From assembly GCA_025769875.1 (NCBI GenBank), contig JAGFNK010000021.1:186001-250000 (forward strand): DNA of 64,000 bases. Direction: 5' to 3'. Made by a program: the position numbers and the translations under genes. This DNA comes from Russula earlei (taxonomy: Eukaryota; Basidiomycota; Agaricomycetes; Russulales; Russulaceae). Shown piece after piece: positions 53,095-64,000 of this stretch. The notes under the pieces are model-generated. The model ran no database searches, had not been told where the DNA came from, and saw only the letters and a list, made by a program, of their open reading frames with translations. Each line of letters starts with the position of its first letter. The first letter of the stretch is position 1.

Positions 53095-54883
53095 GTAGCA
53101 CACTGTCCCACCGTAAGACAAGTCTCTCCTCCCCTTTGCATTCGCTGATCACGCATGTAATGCGATTGCCGCACCTAGACGCGTGCAAAGAATAACGGAT
53201 GATCTTATCTGGCTCGTTGTACTCCTGAAATGTCGCTTCTATGTCTATGTCTATGTGTGTGAAGTATGGTGTGATCAATGGAAGTCACAAATGACCTGTG
53301 TGTGACTCGCTTGTGAATACAAATGACAGTCGGAGTCGCATTCGCGCCCTGATTGATGGCCGTTTCCGGGGACTGTTAGCGGCTCTTAAGCTTTGCGTGT
53401 GACCTCGTGGCGTGGAATGATGCACCACAACTTGGCACGAATCCGCAGCAATGTTGACCTTGACTTTGTTCATCTGGAACTTATGTAGCAGGAGAAAAAT
53501 GGGGGTATTCTGAGCTCATTAATGACGCGAGTCTGGCCCGTATAACATTGGCAGGCACGACAGTCCTCTTATCATGGCGCTTGTCCCATTCCATGCCTTC
53601 GATCGTGAATGAAATGAAGCGAATAGCCCGGTAATTTCTTTGATTTGATGGTGCAGTGGGAACTTGCCTTTCATATGGGGCATAAAAATAAGCGCAGCGC
53701 AGGTCGGACCATCGATAATGGCCAATCGCAACGCCACCGCACCCACGACATGTGGAAATCGTGTCGTGTGGCCGCCGGGGGCTTTCTAGAAGGCAATGAG
53801 GCACAAATGGGTCGACAGGTCGCTTTTTCGGATTTCAACGACTCATTTGTATCGTAAAGGTGGCGATCCCATCCTGGATCTCGAGTCAGCTGGTTGCGTA
53901 CGCCCTCCCCATCCTTCTCATCGCTGAGAATGTGGCGCACGGGGACGAGAGATCTTATTGCCAATATTGGTGAAAACGCGTCTTGACCATAAACACATGT
54001 TGGATATCCGGAACCGAAGACGCCCCCGCTCCCGCTCGGACATGGATGGAATAAGTTTTTAGTGATCGATCTACATCATGTCAGATAGTCCTCGGTGTGT
54101 GGATGCAATGTATGGATGCAAGATCGTGACATCAGATGATGCCAGTGGTGATGAATGAATCTATTTCTTGAGCACGAGCAGTTGCGAATGAATGATCCAG
54201 TTGCATAGAGAAATGAACACATCTACTAGCTAGGCCGACGCTCCACGAAATCGAGGTGATATGACGATCTATATCCTTTGTACTAATCCTAACATAGTCT
54301 TATTGATGTCTTGGAACCACTTGGAACCAAGACGAGGTGAGATGATGATCATACTTCGGTTAACACCGAAGGCACGTGATCCATGAACAAAGAAACTTAT
54401 CTACCAATGTGACAATTTGATGATGGGATTCCATCTCGGTGCAGCGCTGGTACTGCTGTACTACTACCGTACTGTCGATCAAGCCGCTCAAACTCCAGAT
54501 GTGCCTGCTGAAATCGAAATCGGATGTGTGGGGCATAGCTCGAACACCCCTGTGGCCTGATCACATCATTAGATGGACTCCGTCTGACAGAAGACACACA
54601 GCCTCGTCGTTTGCCAGGACAACAGGTGTGATTCCATGACAGGTGAAGGGAAGGTATTCAGCGGAACCAGAACACCTCAAGGGATTGCCAGATGTCTCCA
54701 ATGTCGTTCAGATATTAAGAATATATAAATTATATCGTTCCAATTCTTTCATGTCTATATGTTTACACTTGTCACAGCTACGCGTATTATTGGCCATAGA
54801 TTAGAACGTCACGACGAATACGTACTGTTCATAGAGAGCGATTACCAACCGAGAGTCATCAGCGCTCCGTTCTCGGAATCCGC
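53095..54883. other. Intergenic, no gene recognised
   Basis: About 1.8 kb with AT-richer, low-coding text. Repeated words such as gtatggatgcaa / gtggatgcaat (54100-54125) and ttggaacca (54308-54328) occur. Open frames are short and unlike known proteins. Confidence 0.5.
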
Positions 54884-56152
54884 TCATCGAAGATCTCGCA
54901 ACTTTGAGATCACCACCCGCATGCTCTCCGCATTCCACTCGCCGCTCCAACCCTGACGACGCTCGCTGCGGCGCACAACGACAACGGGTTCCGGGGTGGA
55001 GGCAGTAGAGCGCGGACGAAGGAAGGCCATGCGTGATTCCGATCTCGGCTGGGAGAACGCCTGTGCGCCAGTCTCGGGCTCTTGACCTTGACCGTCATCG
55101 AGGGAGATCGCGCCAACGCGTTCGTTTTCCTCGGAGTACCTATTGGGGTGAAGCGGCGCGGCGCGGCGCTCGCGTAGTAGAGCGATGGAGTATTCGCTGC
55201 GTGCGCGCAGATGCCTCTGGTCGACTAGGCTGGGTGGCGATGTCGCGTCCGCACCGACGAGAGTGTGTCCGCTGGACTGGAAAACCTCTACGGTTTTCTT
55301 GATGGCAGGCCGCTGAACGTCAGACGGGGAGAGTAGAGGCGATGCAGAGCCAAGAGTTCCTTCGTCGGACGTTGGGGATTCCACCGGTAGGAGTCGGAGG
55401 TCGGGGGGGACTCGGAATGCCGGAGCGGAACGACGAAACCTCCTTCGCGAATCCCTTCTCTTGGGCTTGGTGATCCCCGAATTGGGCAAGACGAGTTCGG
55501 GTGGAACGCCCTCTCCCAAATGGTGGGCAAGCTTGGCGAGACGTTTGCGACGACGGATGGCCTCAAAGTCCTCCTTCCCTTTATCCCACTCGGAAAGGGA
55601 AGGGATGAACGACTGCGTGGAGGAGGAAGAGGAGGAGGAGGAGGAGGATGTGGAGATAAGCGATGACCGTCGCTTCCTAAGCGTGGTCGCAAAGCGACTG
55701 GAGCCTGGGGAAGAAACATCTGGGGAATGGGTTTTATGCTCTGAATCAAACTCGGATTCTGCTTGAGTAACCAGCCAGTCACGTCCATGGGAGGCGTCCC
55801 CATCTGCGGGCGGAGATTGACTGCTGCGCATGCCATCGTTATTAGCGTCTAGATCCCGACGGTGCACTGTTTTCAGAGGTTCGAGTGCTGCACGCGTAAT
55901 TTTCTTCGTTATGGAGATTAAAGGACTGGAATGCGCAACGGCGTTGCCCCCAGGAGCTTTCTTCACCCGGCGACGCAATATAGATAATGGCGGGTTGACT
56001 ATGGGGATTGGGTTTTCGCCCAATATCTGCGCGACCTTGCGCGTTGACTTGACAAGTCGAGAGCGCTGCGAGCTTGTGAGCCGGGAGGTGTTGCCGTACA
56101 TGGTCCGAGTCATTGCCAGCGTCGCATCGTTGGAGGGAGAAGGAGGGACCAT
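54884..56152 (-). CDS. Hypothetical Ser/Arg-rich basidiomycete protein
   Basis: Single-exon frame; the probable start at 56152 (MVPPSPSNDATLAMTRTMYG) yields about 422 aa. A farther upstream ATG at 56305 is less likely because that text looks like leader. Low-complexity and probably disordered: many Ser, Arg and Pro; a Ser tract (LISTSSSSSSSSSSTQ) is encoded by a GAG/TCC-type microsatellite at 55618-55652. There is a helical basic segment FEAIRRRKRLAKLAHHLGEG. The C-terminus WSGEWNAESMRVVISKLRDL looks like a conserved short motif. No enzymatic domain. It could be nuclear, but that is only inferred from composition. Confidence 0.7.
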   Translation of the reverse strand: MVPPSPSNDATLAMTRTMYGNTSRLTSSQRSRLVKSTRKVAQILGENPIPIVNPPLSILRRRVKKAPGGNAVAHSSPLISITKKITRAALEPLKTVHRRDLDANNDGMRSSQSPPADGDASHGRDWLVTQAESEFDSEHKTHSPDVSSPGSSRFATTLRKRRSSLISTSSSSSSSSSSTQSFIPSLSEWDKGKEDFEAIRRRKRLAKLAHHLGEGVPPELVLPNSGITKPKRRDSRRRFRRSAPAFRVPPDLRLLPVESPTSDEGTLGSASPLLSPSDVQRPAIKKTVEVFQSSGHTLVGADATSPPSLVDQRHLRARSEYSIALLRERRAAPLHPNRYSEENERVGAISLDDGQGQEPETGAQAFSQPRSESRMAFLRPRSTASTPEPVVVVRRSERRQGWSGEWNAESMRVVISKLRDLR

Positions 56153-56812
56153 GGAGATTGTATCGCGTTCAAAGTCGATGAACGTACAATAGAAAGGAGA
56201 GACTGAAAAAGCCAAACAGCGGGTCGTGAACAGTCGTCGATGAGCGACGCAGTCGCTGAAGATTAGGAGTGAAATATTAAGACGGGCGGGGCACAAGGCC
56301 TGCAAGTGGGCTGAAAGGAAGATAGAGGCTCAGGGGCTTCGCCCGCGCCCGTCTTCTTCGGCAGAGAGATCTTATAGACCACTCGTACAACACAGACTCC
56401 ACTCCGGTTGCATCAGAGGTGGCCCTTCGCAAGGAGGACGGCGATGACCCTGCACCGCTTATGGCTTCCCATCAAATGTTTGATATAACCATACCGGAAA
56501 TAGGATTCGACGAGATCGTACAACGCATGATGGCTGAGGGCTGATCAAGCTATACGTGGGGCACCTGACGGGACGAGAATATCCGAGTCAGGGTCCGAGG
56601 GATGCAAACCGCAGTTGAAATGAAATGCTAGCGTACGGCGGCGACTCGGATGTGTAACGAGTCGAGGATGTTGTTTCACCCAATCCATGACAAATTCATG
56701 AGACAACCGTTACCAGCGAAGGCGTCGTCATTGAGATTGCGCCTAGCCGTGATCGTGATCTGTGCTGTGCACGTTCATCATCTACTCTACCTAATTATAG
56801 GAGCTTGGTCGC
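56153..56812. other. Intergenic, hypothetical gene promoter / RAD1 3' flank
   Basis: No additional gene recognised. Confidence 0.45.
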
Positions 56813-59800
56813 TTAGTAAGCACCTCCCTCCCCCCAATGTAAGAACTCCCAACATGCCCTTCCGGGCTCATGTCCGAGGATATCCTGTACCTCCTCTAAA
56901 CTAAGTTCGCATAGCTCACGTACGCTACGCACGCGACTCATCACATAACCTGCGTTTTTGGCGGTGATTCCAGGCAACGTGTGCAGAAGTTCCTCGGCTG
57001 GCCCATGCATACCCTGCCCGGCAGCCGGGTCACCGTCCGCCCCAACAGACACGGCGCCCGCATAGTCTGGCTCGCGGGAGTTGGCCTTGAGATCCTTGAA
57101 GATGTCCGCAGTTGCATACGACGACGATGACCATAGGATGCGAACACGAGGGAAGGCAAGTGTCAGCAGCACAAGTTTCTGCTGAATGGATGGTGGCTGA
57201 GACGTCTCCCGGTCATCGCTGCTGTTTCCGGCTTTTTTTAGAGGATATTTCCCCGTTGGTCGCACGTAAGACTTGATATCTTGCACAATCTGAGAGTAAT
57301 ATATATATATCGGGACTGGACGGAGATATTGCCGCGCACCTCCAGTGAGAAAGATTTTTGTTCCTCAAACTCGATCAACAAGATCGGCTGTTTGTAACAG
57401 GCTGACATTAATTCACATTGGGTGTATCTGAAAGACAAGACAGGCGTAAGCGGATATTTGAATGGGGATAACGTTTCGTACAGCCTCCCGCTATTGAAAC
57501 TTGACACTAGGTCTGGAATGCTCTTTCGTTCGACACATATCTCAGGTGTCAGGATATAATCCCCTACTGTGAGCGTTGCGGGGACGACAACCATCTCGGC
57601 AGCATGTAACAAGGATGGGAGCGTCGAGCGAAACTCGCGCATGTCGACAATGACCTACGAACGTCAGTCTTGTGCGAGCAGGCCAGGTATTGATAAAAGT
57701 GCCGCACTCGCTGATTCCTCTGCGGAAAGCTCTTTCCGTCCTCCAGCAACGCGAGTACTGATCGTCTTGATGATGGCTTCTCCGACGTCAGACGCAGCAC
57801 GTTTTTTTTCATGGATAGGGAGCAGCATCGTCTGTGAAGGTTCGGTGACGTCCTTCCGAGCAAGTGACCGAGTGCTTACCCCGCGTTCCTTTATAAGTCT
57901 CTCAAACGCGTCCTTTTCCTTGCGCAAGCTCGCAAGGTACTTATGCTCTTCCGCAGTCATCTGATATACCATGAAATAGACTCGCACCCCGAGCCCGGGA
58001 TTTGATGCTTTATATACCTGCAGATCCGTGCACGTCAGGCAAAACAAATAGACTAGGTTGCCCATAGAATATACCTCAATGCGCCGTATAAAATCCTGAT
58101 TGGGTTCATACATTACAATGAAACGAGGTTGAAGTTCCGCGAGCATGCGATCGTCGCCGTCATCTGCGTAGGCTCGAACAATGACCGTTTGAGCGGGGAC
58201 GAGTAGACCGTAGACGGGTTCAAATTCTGCTTCATCAGGTGGAAGGGAAGCTTCCAGTGACAGCGCTAATGCAAGCTCTGCATCAGCAGACGCGTTGTCC
58301 TGAGTGGAGAGACTGGGATAATGTCAAACTGTCGGCTTTTAGCATTTCAAGAGATATACGCACAACTCTTCCAGGATGCCCTCCTCTTCACGGGGTGTAG
58401 CTGGACCTTTGTCTGGTCCCTGATCTCGCGCACCCACAGTACTCGGGGCACCGCCACGGACACGACGCCGGCTAGCGGCACGCTCCGCCCTGTCACGGTC
58501 CTTCTTTCGTAACGCAGGATTGAGTTCGTCATTGCCTGGTGTATTACTCGCAGACGGCTGCTGGTTCTCGGAGGCGCGGGCAGAAAGCCGCGCCTTCCAA
58601 TATAAATAGAGCCGCAATTTATCTTCTAACATCTGTCGACCTCGCTGCCCAGGTGGCGCGTCCGGATCCATGGATGCCAAGTATTCGCTCAAAAGCGACG
58701 ACGTCTGTGTTGAGGACGTCATCACAAGGACCACGTTGTCTCCACGAACCCCTGTATCGGAAGAAGGGTCAATCAATCTGGATCGGCGCTTACAGATCAA
58801 TACAAGACACACTGGTCGTGAGAGATTCCTGTCGCATGATTTCTTCTTCGATTTCCTTTAGAGTTTCAGCGAGCAAGTGCCACTTGGGTAACTCTTCGAG
58901 AGTTGGTACTATGTTCTTCGGAACCCAAGCAGGTCGAGGACGCAATTTCGGACGGTCATTACGTACCGCCGTGGCACGTGGGCGACGACCCTCGGCCTCA
59001 TCGAGTGCTTCCCAAGCATCTTCATCATCATCGGAAATTTCGATGACGTCTTTGGACGTCTGCTTCATTGAAGCTTCTTGGAGTACAAAGCATCGGTTTT
59101 TGGCCATCTCGAAGATGATATGAGCGGCATCAGTAAGCAGCCACGGAGATTGATTCTGACGAGGATTTCCCGCAGCAGATTGTGTGTTCGACGCGATGAT
59201 GGTCTCAAGATACGCGTGGAACGCAAGAGGATCATAATTAAGTAGATACCTTCATTTTTTCATGAGACTATAACGAAGAATTATGTCGTAGGGCGTACGA
59301 GAGGAGCCTTCTCAAGTTCGCGAGGTCGCTAACCAATTGCTTGGTCCGAGGTCCAACTTTGTGCCAAACGGCGTCAAGCTGCCGCCGGACTACGGCATCG
59401 AAAGATCGAAAATAGGCATTTTCTACATTCAAGTCATCTAGATCGAGCTAGACAAAAGTGAGTACTCGGAACAAAAGAAATAAACACTACAAACTGTCGT
59501 GTTCGACCGCTTTAGCTCCGCCAACGTTGTCGACATACACTGCACCAGCCCACCATGGATCTCTTTCATAGTCTCTGTCATTGGTTGGTATAGTTCAACG
59601 ACGTCTGCACGTTTACGCTCTAGTGAATCCTTCACAACCTGATGGAAACTAAGACAGCTGTCAGATACGCCGTCCCCTACGCCTGAAATTTTACAAACCG
59701 AGGATAGATTGAAACAGAGTGTAGTTGTAGCTCCTTCATGATACTTCTTAAGGGTGAGAGCCCAGAAGTGATGTGCTCCGGTTGGTCTGAGAAGGCCTTG

Positions 59801-60495
59801 AGGAAACCTGCGTTGTTCTTCTCGCGATAAAGCCGCACAATAAACGCTTCCAGGGATAGGGCGGTCACTCTGCCAAAAGGTCAAAGTGGATGACGACCAT
59901 AAGACGCCGATTTGCTCACTTCTCAGCGTGAAGTACCAACAAGCCGGTCACCAGCTCCGTTGGGAGATCAGACTGTAACATGTCCACAACAAGGATTCGT
60001 GAAGTCACGGATATCAGTCCACCATTTTTATACAAGTCCTGACTTGATTACCCGTTAGTATTGTGATAATACCAAATCTGCTGCAAGTCGTTGGAAAAGA
60101 AATTGATATACCAGGGAGAATGTGGTACATAGGACAGCACTGGAACAAACAAGTGCGTGGAGTCATGGTACTCCGATAGGAGCAAACGGATGCCAGGAAT
60201 GAAATGAGAACAAAGATACCTACCGGTCTTTCTTTCCCATCTCGTAGCCCACAACCCTTAGGCCCGGCTTGCGACATCCCATGATGCCCAATTCCTCCCC
60301 GATGGCTGCTTCTTCATCAGCCGACGCATTAACAAGGAGAACGAGGTTCGTTGATTGGTCGTAAATCTGCATGAGGGTACAGACAATCTTGCGTAATCCT
60401 AGTCCCCGAGCGAGGAGAACGAGTTGACTCGTTAAAGGGTCGTGGATCTCTTCTAGAATGGCCTGGTGGAAAGGAAGAAGGCTCCCCAGAGACAT
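56813..60495 (-). CDS. RAD1: XPF/ERCC4-family DNA repair endonuclease RAD1
   Basis: Catalytic subunit of the RAD1-RAD10 structure-specific nuclease in nucleotide excision repair and recombination. The start at 60495 gives MSLGSLLPFHQAILEEIHDP, then LVLLARGLGLRKIVCTLMQI and EELGIMGCRKPGLRVVGYEM. The helicase-like N-terminal half continues with LSLEAFIVRLYREKNNAGFL, EHITSGLSPLRSIMKELQLH and KRADVVELYQPMTETM. A middle part has EEIEEEIMRQESL and MTSSTQTSSLLSEYLASMDP. The nuclease domain has GDYILTPEICVERKSIPDLV, containing ERKx3D intact, then SSFNSGRLYETL. The tandem helix-hairpin-helix includes LHTLPGITAKNAGYVMSRVR and ends GEGGAY, stop at 56813. Many short introns. No break seen. Confidence 0.95.
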
Positions 60496-62440
60496 CCTGG
60501 TTCAGCACGATGCAAGTAGTATGGGGGCGCACAGTCGGTGTGATATACCAGGGACAGAGCGCCTCTGTAGGTTGTGGAGTGTAATGGCAAGCTTAGACGA
60601 GCTGAGACATGCGACAGTGCGTGGATGAAACAAGCAGGAGATCGCGGCCACCTGTGAGGAGTCCTCCCTGTCTAAGACAACTCAATTCAACTTTCAATGG
60701 GAAATCTCGTCGCGCACTTGGCGGTTTGTTCACGTCGGACGTCGGGCGTGGTCAACAGGTGTGAGCACGTGCAGGCATGCTTACAAAGAGTGGACTCACT
60801 CATTCCCTTTCGTCAACGTCCATCGCTCGCTCCACACCGGGGGCCGTTTCATCTCATCATAAGTCGAAGATCCCCTTGCGAAGCAGTCGCGCCCGACAGC
60901 TCGTGACGGAAATGGTGGTGCTGACTCGAAAACTGTTAATTAGCGGACCAGGTGGGAGCACCAGATCTATGGTCAGATGCTGTAAACGATGTCCTGGCAA
61001 CACGACGTCCCGGTTTTCGCTCGGCGCCATTTCCCTGCTTCGCCGAACCGTACATGATATTGCATCGCAAGCACGCAACGCGACAATGAACTTGAAATGT
61101 ATATTATATACCAAATTCACCGCGCCTGACCGGCCTCACCGCTTGGTGATGCGCCCTCCACCTCCAGGGTCCATCAATACGGGTGTGTGTCTTTTCATTT
61201 ACAGAGCTAAGGTAATTTCCGTCGATTCTTTTTTGTCCTGGGCGAATGACACGCACATGCGCACTGAAAGCCAATTAAGCACATGAATGGGCCCCATCAG
61301 TGATGGGGCCCAGATGTCAGTCGCATTTGCGATGGTTCAACCTGAGCCCGAATAGAAGGCCTATTTTTTTACGTCGTCCGCCCGCATGACTACCTTGCAA
61401 ATTCTAACCTGTTCTCAACCACTTCGGTTCATTCACTGGCAGGAGTGCCGTCACGGCTGCCTACCCTAGTCACCTTTTTCTGACATTCATATCGTAAAAT
61501 GCTTGCTGATCACACAGATGGCCTTCACATCGCACCAGTCCTATACTGTACTATCACTCACAAAACTGAAGATGTCACTCAAAAAAATTTCGGGTCTCGT
61601 GCATCTAGATCAGATCTTATCGGTTCGGTCGCCACCTGCTTTTTTTGCCCCTGTGTGCGTCCTCCTGGGCGTGTTCTAGGCTTCTCCTGATCCACTTTCC
61701 GTGTTCAGGTCGCCGGTCAGTGAAAATTTCCTAGGTGTTTTCTCGGATTACGTCCTATTTTCAGTGGTCGATTGAAGTTCTGTCCAACGCTATCACTCCA
61801 TCTAAAACTATAATACGACAGTGGCCCAGTATATGCGGTTCAATCAATCTACACATTGGCACGGGCACCTTCTTGAGTGTTTATCCGGCGGTATCTACTC
61901 AATACGAGTATGAACAGTGCTGTCGTACTTTTCCCATTTACAGCTCTGCGCCGTCTAGATGACATTGCTCTCGTTCCGAATGCATTGCGCGCTCCGTCTT
62001 GTAACATGTGAACGTGTTCCTGACTCTCCGGCGTTACATCGGCGCCTTTGCAAGCCTCCTTGGTTTGATAGCCACCAAAGACTCACAATCTGGGGCTGCG
62101 GAGCCGTTGTCTTGGAGAAAACCAATAAAAACACAGCATGAATGTTCCAACGGGGCTGTTCGGGTTCTTGCCCTTCTTGGGGTGCTTCCCACCATTACCT
62201 CCACCGGACAAACCGTCGGCTTTAGGTTATACCAAGTTCCTGACATTGAAGATGATTTCATCTCAAAGTTTTTTTAATAACGGCAGCATGGCAGGGTGGG
62301 TATCGACGTGCCTATGGTATGCCGCACAGCGACGAGTGTTTTATGTCCCCGTTCCCGTTTGATCGTAGTGAATGTCCCTATTACATCACATCACAAACTG
62401 TAGCTGCCGTCACCTAATCGCTATGTGCCCTCAACCCATT
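60496..62440. other. Upstream of RAD1, no gene recognised
   Basis: Several short frames on both strands (for example 60777-61286 plus) do not resemble known proteins and do not combine across plausible introns. The perfect inverted pair atgggccccatca / tgatggggcccat at 61284-61310 can form a hairpin. Confidence 0.4.
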
Positions 62441-64000
62441 GGGACTCAGGGGCTACGCAATGGTCTCCACCAGCTGTGTTTTACTTTACGCGCGTCGACG
62501 CCAAGCCAAAGGTGATCGATTCGATCTGAAAGTAGAGCATGCGTATCTGGGGAATCTCCGAACTGCGCAAGGTGAGGTAGCGGCCGCCCGACATGAGTTA
62601 CAAATATAATGACGTCATAAAGACCCGAGCGACAGCCTCGTCGTACCTGCACGCACGTTGTACCTGGCTGGTCTCCGACGACAGTCGCCTCGGATCAGGG
62701 AGAGGTTCCAACAGCATCGAGGGTACGACAAATGCGCGCACTTGTCACAGAGCCACAGGGTTGGGTCAATGTGGCCCTGGGAATTGACCCGTCCGTTCCT
62801 TTCGGAGGTCCGAGGATATTGTGGCTAGCTTGCGTCCGTTGCTGACGATCCATCGGTCCTGTCTGGCCAGACCTTCTTGGATTTGTTTTGGAGAATGAAT
62901 GGTCCCTGTCCCGTCAGGCGCTCCAAACTTTTCATCGCCCCCCGGCTGACCATGCGTAAACCGCATAAACCATATGGATAGATGAAGAGTGGGAGCACGA
63001 TTATCCGTGATCGAACTCAGAAAATCGGCGAGGCGAGGAGGGAAGAGAGAGAGGGCAGGGCGAGGTATGTTGTGTGAGTCATGATGGGATGGCCCTAGAC
63101 CCAGATGTCATGTCAAGGAGTGCTCTGGTTGGGGGTTGTTGTGTTGTGTGATCGCTGTTAAAAGGAGGCATGCCGGATAATGCCGCGGTGGTAAGTCAGG
63201 GTTCTTGATCGCCGAGCATCCGTAAAAGCCGACGAGCCATTCAGTTCGCGGAAATTGCCAGCGAGGCGCGCCGGGAAAAACCGAGATCGTCCCGCTGGTG
63301 TGGCCTGGCTGGTCTCAGCCGATTCAATCGAGCGAGTCGCAAAATGCTACTTAACTCGTCGTGTCGACCACTCCATTCCCTACCCCCTTCAGGTGTTCAT
63401 TCTCTCAACGCATCCTTTCTCACAACCTAATTGCCCGTCAACCAACCATGTCGCAACGGTGGGTCTCCTGACACTATCGACCGTCGCCCCTTTCCCCTCA
63501 TCTCATTATGCCATGATGCCATCTCTCCAGGAAACCTGACGTTTTTGTCGGTTACAGTCAGTTCTGCTCGCATCCGTCCTTACCTTGTCACCTGTAGTTC
63601 GAAATATCGATCGATGGCCGGAACGTTGGTCGCATCGTCTTTCAGTTGTATGACGATATAACACCAGTTACTGCTCGCAACTTCCGCGAACTCGCAACTG
63701 GACAACACGGGTTCGGCTATGCAGGCTCTTCCATTCATAGAATCATCCCAGACGTCCGTCATTTCTCAATGTGTCTGTGCACCGTGTTGACATGATGCCT
63801 GTCCGCAGTTCATGATTCAAGGCGGGGATATCACCGCAAGAGATGGCACAGGCGGACGTTCGGCCTTCGGACACCCATTTCGAGGTGAGGCCCCGTTTTC
63901 TTATCGCGAAAGGCGTTTCCCGCTCACAGTCCAAAGACGAGAATTTTACCGTTCGACACGACAAGCCTGGCTTGCTATCAATGGCAAACCGTGGCCCAGA
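62441..64000. other. Right-end region, no gene recognised
   Basis: Minus-strand frames at 63580-63762 ([20 protein letters not shown]) and 63743-63964 (ERETPFAIRKRGLTSKWVSE) look protein-like and may be exons of a gene extending past the right edge, but I cannot name it or splice them confidently. Confidence 0.3.

Overview
The window looks like nuclear DNA of a mushroom-forming basidiomycete (Agaricomycetes). Genes carry many 50-80 nt introns. Several families typical of that group are present (tandem BTB/POZ genes, an F-box/LRR protein, DUF7918, DUF6699, OPT transporter, fungal P450), and conserved single-copy genes match the fungal versions. No rRNA, convincing tRNA, CRISPR or bacterial-type operon was seen. 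All calls come from reading the sequence; splice sites were placed by hand.

Layout. 1-14.9 kb is ordinary gene-dense DNA: the 3' part of a cytochrome P450, DPH5 (diphthamide synthesis, minus), an F-box/LRR gene, LSM4 (minus) sharing a 155-bp divergent promoter with cytosolic AsnRS, an OPT peptide transporter (minus) and the mitochondrial phosphatase GEP4. 15.0-30.6 kb is a tandem array of five two-BTB-domain genes. All are joined by the same GC-AG intron. Copies 1 and 5 are intact and both predict 628 aa; copies 2-4 are broken to different degrees. Decayed pieces of GEP4, of a DUF7918 gene, of another BTB gene and of a small membrane-protein gene lie between them and record how the array grew. 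An intact DUF7918 gene with a SUMO-interaction-like tail sits between copies 4 and 5.

30.6-34.8 kb holds HUB1 (a 73-aa ubiquitin-like splicing modifier, minus), a tandem duplication with a protein-kinase remnant, and a SUR7/PalI membrane protein (minus). 34.8-43.5 kb is a repeat island: a 3.05-kb segment bounded by perfect 26-bp inverted repeats and carrying a broken TPR/MYND-like gene, a roughly 1-kb foldback with arms of about 400 bp, dispersed repeat blocks in both orientations, and a 1.3-kb GC-rich degenerate repeat. One intact-looking small secreted-protein gene lies among these repeats.

43.8-60.5 kb returns to ordinary genes, mostly minus: a DUF6699 gene with frame breaks, DML1/misato, TRAPPC11, a tiny metallothionein gene (plus), a Ser-rich basidiomycete protein and the XPF-family nuclease RAD1. 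I recognise no gene from 60.5 to 64.0 kb.

Functional themes are housekeeping (translation and its factors: DPH5, AsnRS; splicing: LSM4, HUB1; trafficking: TRAPPC11; DNA repair: RAD1; mitochondria: GEP4, DML1) interrupted by a fast-evolving BTB array and a repeat island. LSM4, BTB copy 4 and DUF6699 carry single-base frame breaks. These could be assembly indels, so apparent pseudogenisation should be read with that in mind.
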